This document shows, one piece after another, positions 52,185-64,000 of a stretch of 64,000 nt of DNA. The DNA lies in contig NZ_JABMJK010000017.1 in NCBI RefSeq assembly GCF_013376005.1, positions 1 to 64,000 of the forward strand, read 5' to 3'. The first letter of the stretch is position 1; every line of letters starts with the position of its first letter. The translations under genes and the position numbers were made by a program. Source of the stretch: Duganella sp. SG902. Lineage in GTDB: Bacteria; Pseudomonadota; Gammaproteobacteria; Burkholderiales; Burkholderiaceae_D. Below the pieces are notes generated by a model. That model saw nothing but the letters and a program-made list of their open reading frames with translations. It made no database searches and was not told the DNA's origin.

Positions 52185-52440
52185 ATCGCCTCTCCTCAAA
52201 CGTTGACGCTTTCCGGGCCGAAATAATTCTCGTCGTATCAGCGTCTCGACTTACAAATACGACCGCCAGCAATCGCGCTCCCGAAAAGCCAATCGCGACG
52301 TAACGATCCTCGTCCGATGAACCCTCCACATCGAAATAAACTACAGGGAAGTCATCAAACACACGTTTTGCCTCATCAAAGCTCACGCCATGCTTCTTTA
52401 TATTGCTTTGGTTTTTGCGCTCGTCCCATACGAATTTCAC
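52168..52440 (-). CDS. brnT: BrnT-type ribonuclease toxin
   Basis: A 90-residue toxin, starting at a GTG (52440) with GGAG upstream: VKFVWDERKNQSNIKKHGV is the diagnostic BrnT opening, followed by FDEAKRVF and the RYVAIGFSG and RIISARKAS strands. BrnT is a RelE-fold RNase that arrests growth when not bound by BrnA. It precedes brnA. A longer frame continues to 52587 but lacks the conserved start. Confidence 0.88.
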   Translation of the reverse strand: MKFVWDERKNQSNIKKHGVSFDEAKRVFDDFPVVYFDVEGSSDEDRYVAIGFSGARLLAVVFVSRDADTTRIISARKASTFEERRYGRGY

Positions 52441-52592
52441 GGCCGCTCCATTCAAGTATAGAGCGCGGCAGGGCGCGCACCTTTGGATGGTGTGCGCTAA
52501 AGCGATGATGCTTTTTGAGGTCGCGCAGAAGAGTGAAACAGCAGATTGTTGCGGCGATGCCTCCCTTGGCTGAAGCTTATTCAGCAATGCCG

Positions 52593-52598
52593 TATAAT
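52593..52598 (+). promoter_or_regulatory. Candidate -10 box of metH
   Basis: A perfect TATAAT lies 52 bases before the metH start; only a weak -35 (CTGAAG, 17 bases upstream) is seen. The gap 52441-52650 holds no visible B12 or SAM riboswitch. Confidence 0.4.
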
Positions 52599-52650
52599 CT
52601 CAGACCGCCCTCTGCCACGGGCGCGCCTTCCACGACCTTAGAGATATCAA

Positions 52651-56439
<3,789 letters not shown>

Positions 56440-56511
56440 GTTGAACTTTTTGCATGCCTTGCCTGACTAAGTAGAACACCGCCAGCCGGCGGCATCTACT
56501 TGGGAGGCAAT

Positions 56512-56889
56512 ATGGCAAACAATCCATCCGTCAAACGCTGGCAGGACCAGCTGATCCTGCTGCTGGGCCTGTGGTTCTTCATCACGCCGTGGGTGTTCGG
56601 CTATCCGATTCCATCGATACAGGCGTGGACCGCCTTCATCTCGGGCGCGGTGATGGTGCTGCTGGCGGCGTTCGACCTGTACAAGACCTACTTCTGGGCC
56701 GTGGTGCTCAACCTGCTGGTGGGGATTTGGGTGGCGGTGTCACCATGGGTGCTGCGCATCGAGGACAACACCGAGTTGATGTGGAACTCGCTCATCGTCG
56801 GCATCGCCGTGGCCGTGCTGGCGCTGTGGGAGATGCGGACCGATCCGGAGCTGGTCAAGCACTGGCCGGGTGCCGGCCACGCGACCTGA
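56512..56889 (+). CDS. SPW-repeat membrane protein
   Basis: A 125-residue integral membrane protein with four hydrophobic segments and two SPW-type repeats, each with a W-x-x-x-x-x-P-W motif: FFITPWVFGYP and VAVSPWVLRI. The function of the family is unknown. GGGAGG six bases upstream sets the ATG at 56512. The 89-bp repeat follows its stop. Confidence 0.85.
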   Translation: MANNPSVKRWQDQLILLLGLWFFITPWVFGYPIPSIQAWTAFISGAVMVLLAAFDLYKTYFWAVVLNLLVGIWVAVSPWVLRIEDNTELMWNSLIVGIAVAVLALWEMRTDPELVKHWPGAGHAT

Positions 56890-56892
56890 GCC

Positions 56893-56981
56893 CGTCGTTC
56901 CGGCGAAGGCCGGAACCCATGGAACGCATGCGCTACCTCAACGCACGCGTTCCATGGATTCCGGCCTGCGCCGGAATGACG
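56893..56981. repeat. 89-bp palindromic repeat (ATTCCGGC family), copy B
   Basis: Begins CGTCGTTCCGGCGAAGGCCGG and ends GATTCCGGCCTGCGCCGGAATGACG-like. Its inner arms read CCATGGAACGC and GCGTTCCATGG. It matches the copy at 33183-33271 in length and layout, and lies between convergent stop codons. Confidence 0.85.
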
Positions 56982-56989
56982 ATGGGTCG

Positions 56990-58270
56990 TCAGAGCGCGT
57001 AGCGCACCACGTTGTCGCTCCATTCAAACGCGGCCATCTCCAGCTCCACCAGCTCATCGGTGGACATGGCGAGGTCGCGCAGGGTGGGCACGATGTGGCT
57101 GTCCATCTCCTCGATGCGCTCGATGCATTCGACCAGCTTGAGCAGGTCGCCAAAGAAGCCGGCCCGGTGCAGCAGCGCGCCGCGCACCTCGTCGCTGACC
57201 GGGATCTGCTCCAGGATCTCCGCCATGGAAATGCCGAACAGCGTGTCCATCAGCGACATGATGCCGACCGTGAACGCGATATCGGCCGACTCGCGCTGGC
57301 TCGGCCGCAGCTTGCCGGCCAGCAGCTCCAGCAGGCGGCCGCGGGTGGTGGCCAGCATCAGCAGCGGGGTCATGCTGTGGCCGCGCTTGCTCGGCTCGGC
57401 GTACAGCATGATTTGCAGCCAGCGCTGCAATTGACGGCGGCCGAGGATGGTCACGGCCTGGCTCAGCGAATCGATGCGCTGGCGCGCGCCCACCGCCGGC
57501 GTGTTCACCAGGCGCAGCAGGTTGAGCGCCAGCGACACGTCGCGCTTGATGGCGCGTTCGATTTCCTGGTTGTCGGCATCCGAGGTGACCAGCGTCATCA
57601 GCTCCATCACCGCCAGCTGCGACGGCGACAGCTTCTTGCCGCTCATGATGACCGGCTTGGAGAAGTAATAGCCCTGGAAGTAGTCGAAGCCCAGGTCCAG
57701 GCAATTCTTGAATTCCTCGCGCGTTTCGACCTTTTCCGCCACCAGCTTCTTCTTGTCCTGACGGAAACGCGGCGCCAGCTTGCTCAGCGACGACAGCGGG
57801 ATATTGCGCATGTCCATCTTGACGTAATCGACCAGCGGCAGCAGCGCCAGCACGTCCGGATTCTCGCCGGTGACGTCGTCCAGCGCGAAGCTGAAGCCAT
57901 GGCCCACCAGCTCGCGGATGCGCGCCAGCACCGCCGGCGTGGCCGGCATGCTGTTGATGATCTCCAGCACCACCTTCTCGCGCGGCAGGAAGGGGAAGAT
58001 GTCGCTCATGATGACGCTGGCGTCCACATTGACGAAACCCATCGCGTCGCCGATGGTTTTCTCCATGCCAAGCTGGGACGCATGGGCGATCACGGCCGCC
58101 GTGGCGGTCAAATCGTTGGTGACATGCGCCGGCCCGACCGGCGCGTTGCGGAATAGCAACTCGTAGCCGAACAAGGCCTGGGTGCGGTCCAGGATGGGCT
58201 GGCGGCCCAGGTAGAACTCGCGCACGCGCAAGCTGAGCGGACCGGTGTCATGTAGAGTTAGATCGATCAT
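56990..58270 (-). CDS. Degenerate EAL-HDOD signalling protein
   Basis: A 426-residue protein of the YuxH/CdgJ type. The N-terminal EAL-like domain (about 10-190) opens with FYLGRQPILDRTQALFGYELLFRN, where the catalytic EAL is degraded to ELL, so cyclic di-GMP hydrolysis is unlikely. The C-terminal HDOD domain (about 200-400) has LALNLLRLVNTPAVG and RRQLQRWLQIMLY. Such proteins act as cyclic di-GMP or partner sensors controlling motility. The ATG at 58270 is chosen; the frame upstream lacks conserved sequence. Confidence 0.88.
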   Translation of the reverse strand: MIDLTLHDTGPLSLRVREFYLGRQPILDRTQALFGYELLFRNAPVGPAHVTNDLTATAAVIAHASQLGMEKTIGDAMGFVNVDASVIMSDIFPFLPREKVVLEIINSMPATPAVLARIRELVGHGFSFALDDVTGENPDVLALLPLVDYVKMDMRNIPLSSLSKLAPRFRQDKKKLVAEKVETREEFKNCLDLGFDYFQGYYFSKPVIMSGKKLSPSQLAVMELMTLVTSDADNQEIERAIKRDVSLALNLLRLVNTPAVGARQRIDSLSQAVTILGRRQLQRWLQIMLYAEPSKRGHSMTPLLMLATTRGRLLELLAGKLRPSQRESADIAFTVGIMSLMDTLFGISMAEILEQIPVSDEVRGALLHRAGFFGDLLKLVECIERIEEMDSHIVPTLRDLAMSTDELVELEMAAFEWSDNVVRYAL

Positions 58271-58316
58271 TTGCCTATTTTGACAGCAATGGACGGCTGT
58301 GTCTTGCAAAATTAAA

Positions 58317-59090
58317 TCAATCTGGCGCTTGCGGCACCCCGTCGATAAACAGCTTGAGTTCGCCGGGCAGGAAGGCGGTCCAGCGCTCGTTGGTGGTCAG
58401 CGGCTGGGTGACGATGATGGCCACGCGGTCGTTGGGCGTGGTGACCTGGGCGAAATCCACGCTGACGTCCTCGTCGGACAGCTTGGCGGTGTCGAACGGA
58501 TGCTGGCGCACCAGGTAGAACAGATTGGTCGAGCAGTGGGCGAACAGCTCGCCGCCCGAGGACAGCAGCATGTTGAAGGTGCCGTGGGTGGCGATCTCGT
58601 GCACCAGCGAGCTCAGCACCGAGCGCAGTTGCGCCAGCGGCGGGCGCGTCTCGCCGAAACGGGCGCGCAGCTGCTGCAGGATGTAGCAGAACGCCCGTTC
58701 GCTGTCGGTGGTGCCGACCGGGCGGAAGGCGCCGTTCAGCATGGGCGCGAATTCCTTGAGGTCGCCATTGTGGGCGAACACCCAGTACTGCCCCCACAGC
58801 TCGCGCACGAAGGGGTGGCAATTCTCCAGCGCCACCTGGCCCTGCGTGGCCTTGCGGATGTGGGCGATGACGTTGGTGGATTTGATCGGGTAACGCTTGA
58901 TCAGCTCGGCGATCGGTGAGGCGATGGCCGCCTGGTGGTCGACGAAGTGGCGCACGCCGGCGCCCTCGAAAAAGGCGATGCCCCAGCCGTCGTGGTGGGT
59001 ATCGGTGTGGCCGCCGCGCATGGCGAAGCCGGTAAAGCTGAACACAATGTCGGTCGGGACATTGCAGTTCATTCCTAGTAGTTGGCACAT
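58317..59090 (-). CDS. Class II glutamine amidotransferase (YafJ-like)
   Basis: A 257-residue Ntn-type glutaminase domain. The nucleophile is Cys2 (MCQLLGMNCN), and GGHTDTHHDGWGIAFF and FAHNGDL are the typical glutamine-site segments. It resembles YafJ/EgtC-like stand-alone amidotransferases whose acceptor is unknown. The gene starts immediately at MCQLLG, as processing demands. No partner synthase is adjacent. Confidence 0.92.
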   Translation of the reverse strand: MCQLLGMNCNVPTDIVFSFTGFAMRGGHTDTHHDGWGIAFFEGAGVRHFVDHQAAIASPIAELIKRYPIKSTNVIAHIRKATQGQVALENCHPFVRELWGQYWVFAHNGDLKEFAPMLNGAFRPVGTTDSERAFCYILQQLRARFGETRPPLAQLRSVLSSLVHEIATHGTFNMLLSSGGELFAHCSTNLFYLVRQHPFDTAKLSDEDVSVDFAQVTTPNDRVAIIVTQPLTTNERWTAFLPGELKLFIDGVPQAPD

Positions 59091-59137
59091 GGCGTGATTA
59101 TAACCACGCCATGTGCCGGCAGGCCCTTTTTATGCGA

Positions 59138-59395
59138 TTAATGCAGCAGCACGGGCTGGCTCATCAGCACGTCGTAGCTGCCCAGGAATTCATCGATCTC
59201 CGCCATGGTCGGTTCGTTGGCGATCAACTCATTGACGTCGCGACGGAAACTCTGCGCCAGCACGCCGGCGATGAAGATTTCGCGCTTGCCGCCTTTGTCG
59301 ACGATTTCATACCCTCCGAAGCGCAAGGCCTCCAGGTTCCGGTCCGCGCCGAATTCAACAACACTGTATTGCTCGCTGTTGTAGATGAGGTTCAT
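59138..59395 (-). CDS. DUF3567 protein
   Basis: An 85-residue cytoplasmic protein of DUF3567, a family I know mainly from betaproteobacteria. Signature: MNLIYNSEQYSVVEF and LEALRFGGYEIVDKGGKREIF. AAAGGA precedes the ATG at 59395. Function unknown. It supports the taxonomic call. Confidence 0.88.
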   Translation of the reverse strand: MNLIYNSEQYSVVEFGADRNLEALRFGGYEIVDKGGKREIFIAGVLAQSFRRDVNELIANEPTMAEIDEFLGSYDVLMSQPVLLH

Positions 59396-59495
59396 TTTGC
59401 ATCCTTTCACAAGGGGCGAAACACCTGCGTTTCCGCCTTCAACCCTTAAATAGGGTCAAAAACGGGCCATTTCAAGGCCAATCAGCGGGCTGGGG

Positions 59496-59927
59496 TTAGG
59501 CCGCGATGTCGTCTTGCAAATCCAGCAAGGCCGCGTAGGGCGCCTCGGACAACCAGGAACGCAGCTGTTCCAGATGCTCGGCGGAGGCCAGGCTGAGGTA
59601 GAGCCGCGCGGGGGGACGGCGCAGCACACGGTTCAATGTTACTCGCAAAATCAGATTACCGCTGCAATGCAGGCAGCCTGGTGCGATACGCAACACTTGC
59701 GGCACAATTTCGTAAGGGAAAGGACCATCCGCAGGATCAAAGGATAACGTCGAACCGCCGTCCGACAAACCCTCCAGAATGATGACGCTGGCCCCCTCTT
59801 TTGGCAGGTGGGCCGCGATGGCCGCCTCGCGCGCGCCGGCGCGGGAGCCGGTGACCAGCCAGGTTGGCACCGGCGGCCGGTGATGGGCGGCGCCGGGGTC
59901 GACTGGACTGGCCACGCTAGCAATCAC
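59496..59927 (-). CDS. CobW/P-loop GTPase-like relic, last gene of the ntrYX operon
   Basis: A 143-residue protein starting at a GTG 4 bases after the ntrX stop codon. The opening PTWLVTGSRAGAREAAIAAHL resembles the start of CobW-type GTPases (LVTGFLGAGKTT), but the P-loop lysine and serine are lost. APGCLHCSGNLILRVTLNRVL resembles the CobW GCxxC motif followed by a helix. I therefore read it as a degenerate COG0523-like domain that may still bind metal through its CxxC but not GTP. I am unsure of the family. Its position suggests co-expression with the NtrYX sensor pair. Confidence 0.55.
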   Translation of the reverse strand: MIASVASPVDPGAAHHRPPVPTWLVTGSRAGAREAAIAAHLPKEGASVIILEGLSDGGSTLSFDPADGPFPYEIVPQVLRIAPGCLHCSGNLILRVTLNRVLRRPPARLYLSLASAEHLEQLRSWLSEAPYAALLDLQDDIAA

Positions 59928-59931
59928 TAAC

Positions 59932-60645
59932 TCAGGCGCCCTTCTTTGCCAGTTTGCCCGGCTCCACGCCCAGCTGCTTGAGCTTGCGGTACAGGTGGGT
60001 ACGCTCGAGGCCGGTCTTCTCGGCCACGCGCGTCATGCTGCCGCCCTCGCGCCCCAGGTGGTGCTCGAAATACATGCGCTCGAAGGCGTCGCGCGCCTCG
60101 CGCAGCGGCAGGTCGAACGACAGGTTGAACATGTGGTTGTCGGCGCCGGCCACGGTGGCGCCGCCGCGCACGGCGATCGCCGCCGAGGCGGTCGGCTGCA
60201 CGAACCCGCTCGCCGCCGATTCCTCCGGCTGCGCCACCACCACCGGGCGCTGCGCCAGCGCCGGCGCGCGCACGGTCTCCTGCGCCCGCGTCAGGCCGGC
60301 CTGCACCGCCTTCAGCAGCTTCTGCAGGGCAATCGGTTTTTCCAGGAAGTTCAGCGCGCCGATGCGCGTGGCCTCCACCGCCGTGTCGATGGTCGCGTGG
60401 CCCGACATCATGATCACCGGCATGGTCAGCAAGCCGTCGCGCTGCCATTCCTTGAGCAGCGTGACGCCGTCGGTATCGGGCATCCAGATATCGAGCAGCA
60501 CCAGGTCCGGCGCGCCCTGGGCCCGCGCTTCGCGGGCCTGCTGGGCGTTTTCCGCCAGTTGTATTGCGTGTCCCTCGTCGCTCAAGATTTCCGAGAGCAA
60601 CTCGCGGATACCCATTTCATCGTCAACAACCAGAATGTTTGCCAT
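59932..60645 (-). CDS. NtrX-like response regulator lacking the AAA+ domain
   Basis: A 237-residue regulator: receiver domain (1-120) with ILVVDDEMGIREL and phospho-aspartate D52 in LVLLDIWMPD, then a low-complexity linker, then a Fis-type HTH (EKTGLERTHLYRKLKQLGV). Full-length NtrX has about 450 residues with a central sigma-54 AAA+ ATPase, which is absent here. The gene therefore probably acts as a DNA-binding regulator that does not open sigma-54 promoters. AAGGGAAG precedes its ATG. It follows ntrY on the same strand after 60 bases. Confidence 0.9.
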   Translation of the reverse strand: MANILVVDDEMGIRELLSEILSDEGHAIQLAENAQQAREARAQGAPDLVLLDIWMPDTDGVTLLKEWQRDGLLTMPVIMMSGHATIDTAVEATRIGALNFLEKPIALQKLLKAVQAGLTRAQETVRAPALAQRPVVVAQPEESAASGFVQPTASAAIAVRGGATVAGADNHMFNLSFDLPLREARDAFERMYFEHHLGREGGSMTRVAEKTGLERTHLYRKLKQLGVEPGKLAKKGA

Positions 60646-60705
60646 CTTCCCTTGTCCTCATTTCGCCGTCTATCGACGGCAATGATTTTTGTAGTTCATA
60701 GCACT

Positions 60706-62997
60706 TCAGCTATTTTGCGACGCCGGTGCTAACTTTAACAGCAAAATCAACACTGACGCGCCACTTCTATCGACATGGTTCTGGATATCGATCCGTCCGC
60801 CATGTTCCTCGATAATTTTTTTCACCATCGCCAGCCCGAGGCCGGTGCCGCGCGCCTTCGATGTCACGTACGGTTCAAACGCCTTGGCCAGGATCTTCGG
60901 CGCGAAGCCGGGGCCGTTGTCCGAGATCGCCAGCCGCACCGCCACGCGCTGTCCGCCGTCCGCGCCCTGATAATGAATGGCTTCGGTGATCACGTCAATC
61001 CGTGCTTGCGGTGCGCCGTCCGGCAGCTCGGCCATGGCGTCCTGGGCGTTCTGCAGCAGGTTGTGGATCACCTGCCGCAGCTGGGTCGGATCGCCCATGA
61101 TCAGCGGCAGGCCGGGCGCCAGCGCCGGGTGGATGATATCGTTGCCCTCGCCGCTGATGTACAGGTGCAGGATCTCGTCCACCAGCGCGTTCAGGTCGAG
61201 CGGCTCGAGCACCGCCGGCGGCGTCTTGGCGTAGTCGCGGAAGTCGTCCACCATGCGCTTCATGGCCGCCACCTGGTTGACGATGGTGGCGGTGCCCTTG
61301 TTGAGCAGCGCGGCGTCGACCGGCATCAGCTTGTCCTCCAGCTTCATCTGCAGGCGCTCGGCCGACAGCTGGATCGGCGTCAGCGGATTCTTGATCTCGT
61401 GCGCCAGGCGGCGCGCCACCTCGCCCCAGGCGATCGAGCGCTGGGCCGAGATCACGTCGGAGATATCGTCGAACACCACCAGGTAGCCGCTGCCGCCCTC
61501 GACCGGCAGGCGCGAGCCGCGCGTGAGCAGGGTCAGGTCGTTGCCCTCCACCCCGGCGGCCGCGCGCGGCACCTCGATCTGGCGCTGCCAGTGCAGGCGC
61601 GCGATGTTGCGCCCGGCCGCCGACTGGGCGTTCTGCGCGGCGAACGCGGCCACGATGGCGCCGCCGAACTCCTGCAGGCCCTCGATTTCATCGAGCTTCT
61701 GGCCGATCATGGTGACGCCGGCCTGCTGCAGGATGCGCTCGACCGAGTCGTTGCAGCTGATCAGGTGGAACTCGTGGTCCAGCACCATCACCCCGGCCGA
61801 CATATTGGCCAGCACCGACTCCAGGTGGGCCTTGGCGTTCTGCAGCGCCGCGCGGTTGCGCTCGACCGCGCTGCGCGCGTCCGACAGCTGGCGCGTCATG
61901 GTGTTGAACGACTGCGTCAGCGTGCCCAGCTCGTCGGAGGTGGCGACGATGGGCCGCGGCGACAGGTCGCCCTCGGCCACCGCGCGCGTGCCCTCGGCCA
62001 GCAGCAGCAGCGGCTGGGCCAGGTCGCTGGCGATCAGGAAGGCGCTGGCGATGGCGCCAAACACCGCCAGCAGCAGGGTCAGCGTCAGCGTCACGATGTA
62101 CATCTTGCGCAGGCCCTCGCGGGCGTCGAAGCGTTCCTTGTAGTCGGCGTAGGCGGCGCGGATGGTTTCGCCGTCGGCCGCCAGCTGGGCCGGCGCCAGT
62201 TGCAGCAGTTGCAGGTAGCGCGGCGCCAGGTGGGTGCCATTGGGCTGCACATGGTCGGGAATGGCGATCAGCACGCGCAGGCGCAGCTGGTTGACGGCCT
62301 CGGCAGGCAGCGGCGCGTTGACCAGGTCGCTGTGCAGCTCGTTGCCGCCCTCGGGCGCGCCGTACACCTCGTCCTTCTTCACCTTGGCCATCATGGCGCG
62401 GGTCGGCAGGTCGGCGCTGAGGTTGCCGCTGCGGCTGGCGCGCGCGCTCACCACCAGCCCGCCCTCGGCGTCGACGATGATGGCGTTCTGCATGCCCGGC
62501 TCGTTCTTGACCAGCGCCGCCAGGGTGGCGCGCTCGGTGCCGAACGGGCGGTCGGCCAGCTCCTGCACGGTGCGGCTGGCGGTCTGGGTCAGCTCGCCCA
62601 CGGCGCGGTCGAGGCCGGCGCGCGACAGGTTGATGCCCGACTCCAGCGCGGCCTCCACCGGCACGTTGAACCACGATTCGATCGAATGGGAAACGAACTG
62701 CACCGAGACCAGGAAGATCACCAGCCCCGGCAGCACGCCGATGCCGGCGAACAGCAGCACCAGCCGCGTCATCAGCTTGGAGCCGAACTTGCCGGCCTTG
62801 TAGCGCGCGTACAGGCGGAACAGCGACACCACCACCAGCAGCAGCAGCGCCACCGCCACCGCCGCGTTCAGGCCCAGCAGCCAGCCATAGTAGCGGTCGA
62901 AAAAGCCGGAATTATCGGAGGCCGAGGCCAGCAGGAACAGCAGGATGCTGACGATGCCGCCGCCCACCACCGAAAAATACCGCAGGGCAGTCTTCAC
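60706..62997 (-). CDS. ntrY: NtrY-like sensor histidine kinase
   Basis: A 763-residue membrane kinase with hydrophobic segments near residues 12-30, 38-60, 80-105 and 300-325 and a periplasmic sensor between the last two. HAMP follows (about 325-380, LAQPLLLLAEGTRAVAEGDL), then PAS (about 395-500) and HisKA with the phospho-histidine in ARRLAHEIKNPLTPIQLSAE. The ATPase boxes LRQVIHNLLQNAQDAM, ISDNGPGFAP and GTGLGLAMVKKI are complete. GTG start directly after the DUF4390 stop. It is paired with the short NtrX-like regulator. Confidence 0.93.
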   Translation of the reverse strand: MKTALRYFSVVGGGIVSILLFLLASASDNSGFFDRYYGWLLGLNAAVAVALLLLVVVSLFRLYARYKAGKFGSKLMTRLVLLFAGIGVLPGLVIFLVSVQFVSHSIESWFNVPVEAALESGINLSRAGLDRAVGELTQTASRTVQELADRPFGTERATLAALVKNEPGMQNAIIVDAEGGLVVSARASRSGNLSADLPTRAMMAKVKKDEVYGAPEGGNELHSDLVNAPLPAEAVNQLRLRVLIAIPDHVQPNGTHLAPRYLQLLQLAPAQLAADGETIRAAYADYKERFDAREGLRKMYIVTLTLTLLLAVFGAIASAFLIASDLAQPLLLLAEGTRAVAEGDLSPRPIVATSDELGTLTQSFNTMTRQLSDARSAVERNRAALQNAKAHLESVLANMSAGVMVLDHEFHLISCNDSVERILQQAGVTMIGQKLDEIEGLQEFGGAIVAAFAAQNAQSAAGRNIARLHWQRQIEVPRAAAGVEGNDLTLLTRGSRLPVEGGSGYLVVFDDISDVISAQRSIAWGEVARRLAHEIKNPLTPIQLSAERLQMKLEDKLMPVDAALLNKGTATIVNQVAAMKRMVDDFRDYAKTPPAVLEPLDLNALVDEILHLYISGEGNDIIHPALAPGLPLIMGDPTQLRQVIHNLLQNAQDAMAELPDGAPQARIDVITEAIHYQGADGGQRVAVRLAISDNGPGFAPKILAKAFEPYVTSKARGTGLGLAMVKKIIEEHGGRIDIQNHVDRSGASVLILLLKLAPASQNS

Positions 62998-63597
62998 TTA
63001 CTCGGCCCTGTACTGGAAGGATTTCTTGTCGGACGCCAGGCGCCACTCGTTGTTGTTCAGGGCGTTGACCTTGAGCGGCTTGGGCACGTAGTTGGGGTCC
63101 AGCCCCATGCTCAGCTTGACGTTGTAGACCTCGCCCACCTTGAGCGCGCCGCGCGGCGCCACCAGCCAGCGGTTGGGGCGGCGGATCAGGAACAGGGCGT
63201 CGTCGAGCGAGGAGAAACTCTGGTGCACATTGCCGCTGATGGCCACGTTGTACTGGCGCGTCAGCACGTTGTAGGACAGGCTGATGGTCTGGCGCGCGGT
63301 GATGGCCTTCTCGTCGAACCAGTACCAGCGCGGGCGGGTGAATTCGATCTCGGTGTAGAAGTACAGGGTCTTGCCGTATTGCAGCGCGTCCTCCATCTCG
63401 CGGCTCAGCTCGAAGCCGTAGGTGGCGGACAGGCGGTAGCCGTCCTCGGTGGCCTCGACCAGCGAACGCCGGATTTCCACGCCCTCGGACGCGCGCGACG
63501 CCAGCGGCAGCAATGCCAGCAGCATCAGCAGGGATCCGATCAGAAGTCGAAAAAATCGTCGTGTCACGTGTGGGCCGGTACTCAAGAGGTTACGCAT
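62998..63597 (-). CDS. DUF4390 exported protein
   Basis: A 199-residue protein with an N-terminal hydrophobic leader (LIGSLLMLLALLPLASRASE) and a DUF4390 beta domain (FYTEIEFTRPRWYWFDEKA; TRQYNVAISGNVHQSF). Function unknown, but the gene lies between rsmB and ntrY throughout betaproteobacteria. The ATG at 63597 overlaps the rsmB stop by eight bases. It likely works in the envelope, perhaps with the NtrY sensor. Confidence 0.9.
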   Translation of the reverse strand: MRNLLSTGPHVTRRFFRLLIGSLLMLLALLPLASRASEGVEIRRSLVEATEDGYRLSATYGFELSREMEDALQYGKTLYFYTEIEFTRPRWYWFDEKAITARQTISLSYNVLTRQYNVAISGNVHQSFSSLDDALFLIRRPNRWLVAPRGALKVGEVYNVKLSMGLDPNYVPKPLKVNALNNNEWRLASDKKSFQYRAE

Positions 63598-64000
63598 TTT
63601 TCTCAAACAGCGCGTAGAACAAACCATCGTGATCCTGCCCGGAGCCGCCGGCGGGGAGCAATTGGCCGGGCGCATCCAGTCGGACAGCCTGGTTGCGTAC
63701 AGCAAACGCGGCCGCCTGCGCCTCGGATTCCTGCGGCCACAAGGAACATGTCACGAATAGCAATTTACCACCCGGTGCCAGCATCTGCCAAAGGTTGTCC
63801 AGGATTTTTCCGGAAAGTGTTGCAAGTTGGAGCGTGTCGCCCTTGCGGCGCAGCCAGCGGATATCCGGGTGGCGGCGCACGATGCCGGAGGCGGTGCACG
63901 GCACGTCGGCCAGGATGCGGTCGAACGGTCGGCCGTCCCACCAATCTTTATTTTGCGCATCGGCCGGCTTCAGCGTGGCCTGGAGCCGCAGGCGCTCGAG
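63590..64000 (-). CDS. rsmB: 16S rRNA m5C967 methyltransferase (C-terminal part)
   Basis: The last 136 residues of RsmB/Sun, cut by the window edge. FDRILADVPCTASGIVRRHPD is the Rossmann motif with the catalytic DVPC, and LLFVTCSLWPQESEAQ holds the second conserved cysteine (TCS). It methylates C967 of 16S rRNA. It heads the operon rsmB-DUF4390-ntrY-ntrX. Confidence 0.93.
   Translation of the reverse strand, partial: LERLRLQATLKPADAQNKDWWDGRPFDRILADVPCTASGIVRRHPDIRWLRRKGDTLQLATLSGKILDNLWQMLAPGGKLLFVTCSLWPQESEAQAAAFAVRNQAVRLDAPGQLLPAGGSGQDHDGLFYALFEKNA

Noticed and set aside
52441..52650. B12 or SAM riboswitch before metH
   Set aside because: No B12-box-like or SAM-type conserved segments were found, and the gap is short and partly upstream signal for brnT.

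Overview
The window reads as chromosomal DNA of a high-GC betaproteobacterium of the family Oxalobacteraceae, most like Duganella, Massilia or Rugamonas. This rests on gene order and families, since no database search was possible. The clues are the dusB-fis-purH-ruvC-ruvA block followed by dtd-tyrS, the dprA-smg-topB and def-fmt blocks, the rsmB-DUF4390-ntrY-ntrX operon, a DUF3567 protein, Coq7-type ubiquinone hydroxylation, a PEP-CTERM secreted protein and many LysR regulators. No tRNA, rRNA, CRISPR array, prophage or intact insertion sequence was seen. Coding density is high and every intergenic gap is under 300 bases.

Layout, left part (1-24.9 kb). A YheO-like PAS regulator and a hydroxyaspartate/threonine dehydratase (234-1845) are followed by small secreted proteins, a ThuA-like protein behind a LacI-type operator, and redox genes (aldo/keto reductase, SDR) with LysR regulators (4.3-8.1 kb). 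Then comes DNA-recombination and housekeeping DNA on the minus strand: yaiI-ruvB, an inserted succinate-semialdehyde dehydrogenase, ruvA-ruvC, purH-fis-dusB, and tyrS-dtd-PEBP-phosphatase (8.1-18.5 kb). Next are cell-wall genes on the plus strand (M23 endopeptidase, anmK), a PEP-CTERM protein, erpA, argC and rpsI-rplM.

Middle part (24.9-42.8 kb). OsmC, coq7 and a conserved hypothetical precede a 6.6-kb plus-strand block of two ABC systems: a NatAB-like exporter, then an ATPase with an unusual ABC permease/M1-aminopeptidase fusion of 1194 residues. After a chemotaxis receptor and several secreted proteins of unknown role comes a compact ADP-ribose-themed cluster at 37.9-39.3 kb: a macrodomain hydrolase, an Arr-type rifampicin ADP-ribosyltransferase and a DUF488 protein, all on the minus strand. 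topB closes the segment.

Right part (42.8-64 kb). smg, dprA and a LysM protein are divergent from def-fmt. They are followed by accessory genes (nitroreductase, DUF2145, a CmcJ-like protein with a LysR regulator, a DsbA-fold isomerase, a BrnT/BrnA toxin-antitoxin pair), then metH, an SPW membrane protein, a degenerate EAL-HDOD signalling protein and a class II glutamine amidotransferase. At the edge is an operon rsmB-DUF4390-ntrY-ntrX-(CobW-like relic); its NtrX-like regulator lacks the sigma-54 AAA+ domain.

Two families of non-coding repeats decorate gene ends. One carries GGGGTCAG/CTGACCCC tips (82-bp perfect palindrome at 144-225; 156-bp element with 33-bp terminal inverted repeats at 11170-11325). 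The other is an 89-bp palindromic unit built on ATTCCGGC/GCCGGAAT (33183-33271, 56893-56981, with shorter versions at 25281-25308 and 40023-40057). The observations most worth following are the Arr/macrodomain/DUF488 cluster, the ABC-M1 fusion with altered peptidase motifs, the AAA-less NtrX with its CobW-like partner, and the GGGGTCAG-tipped elements.
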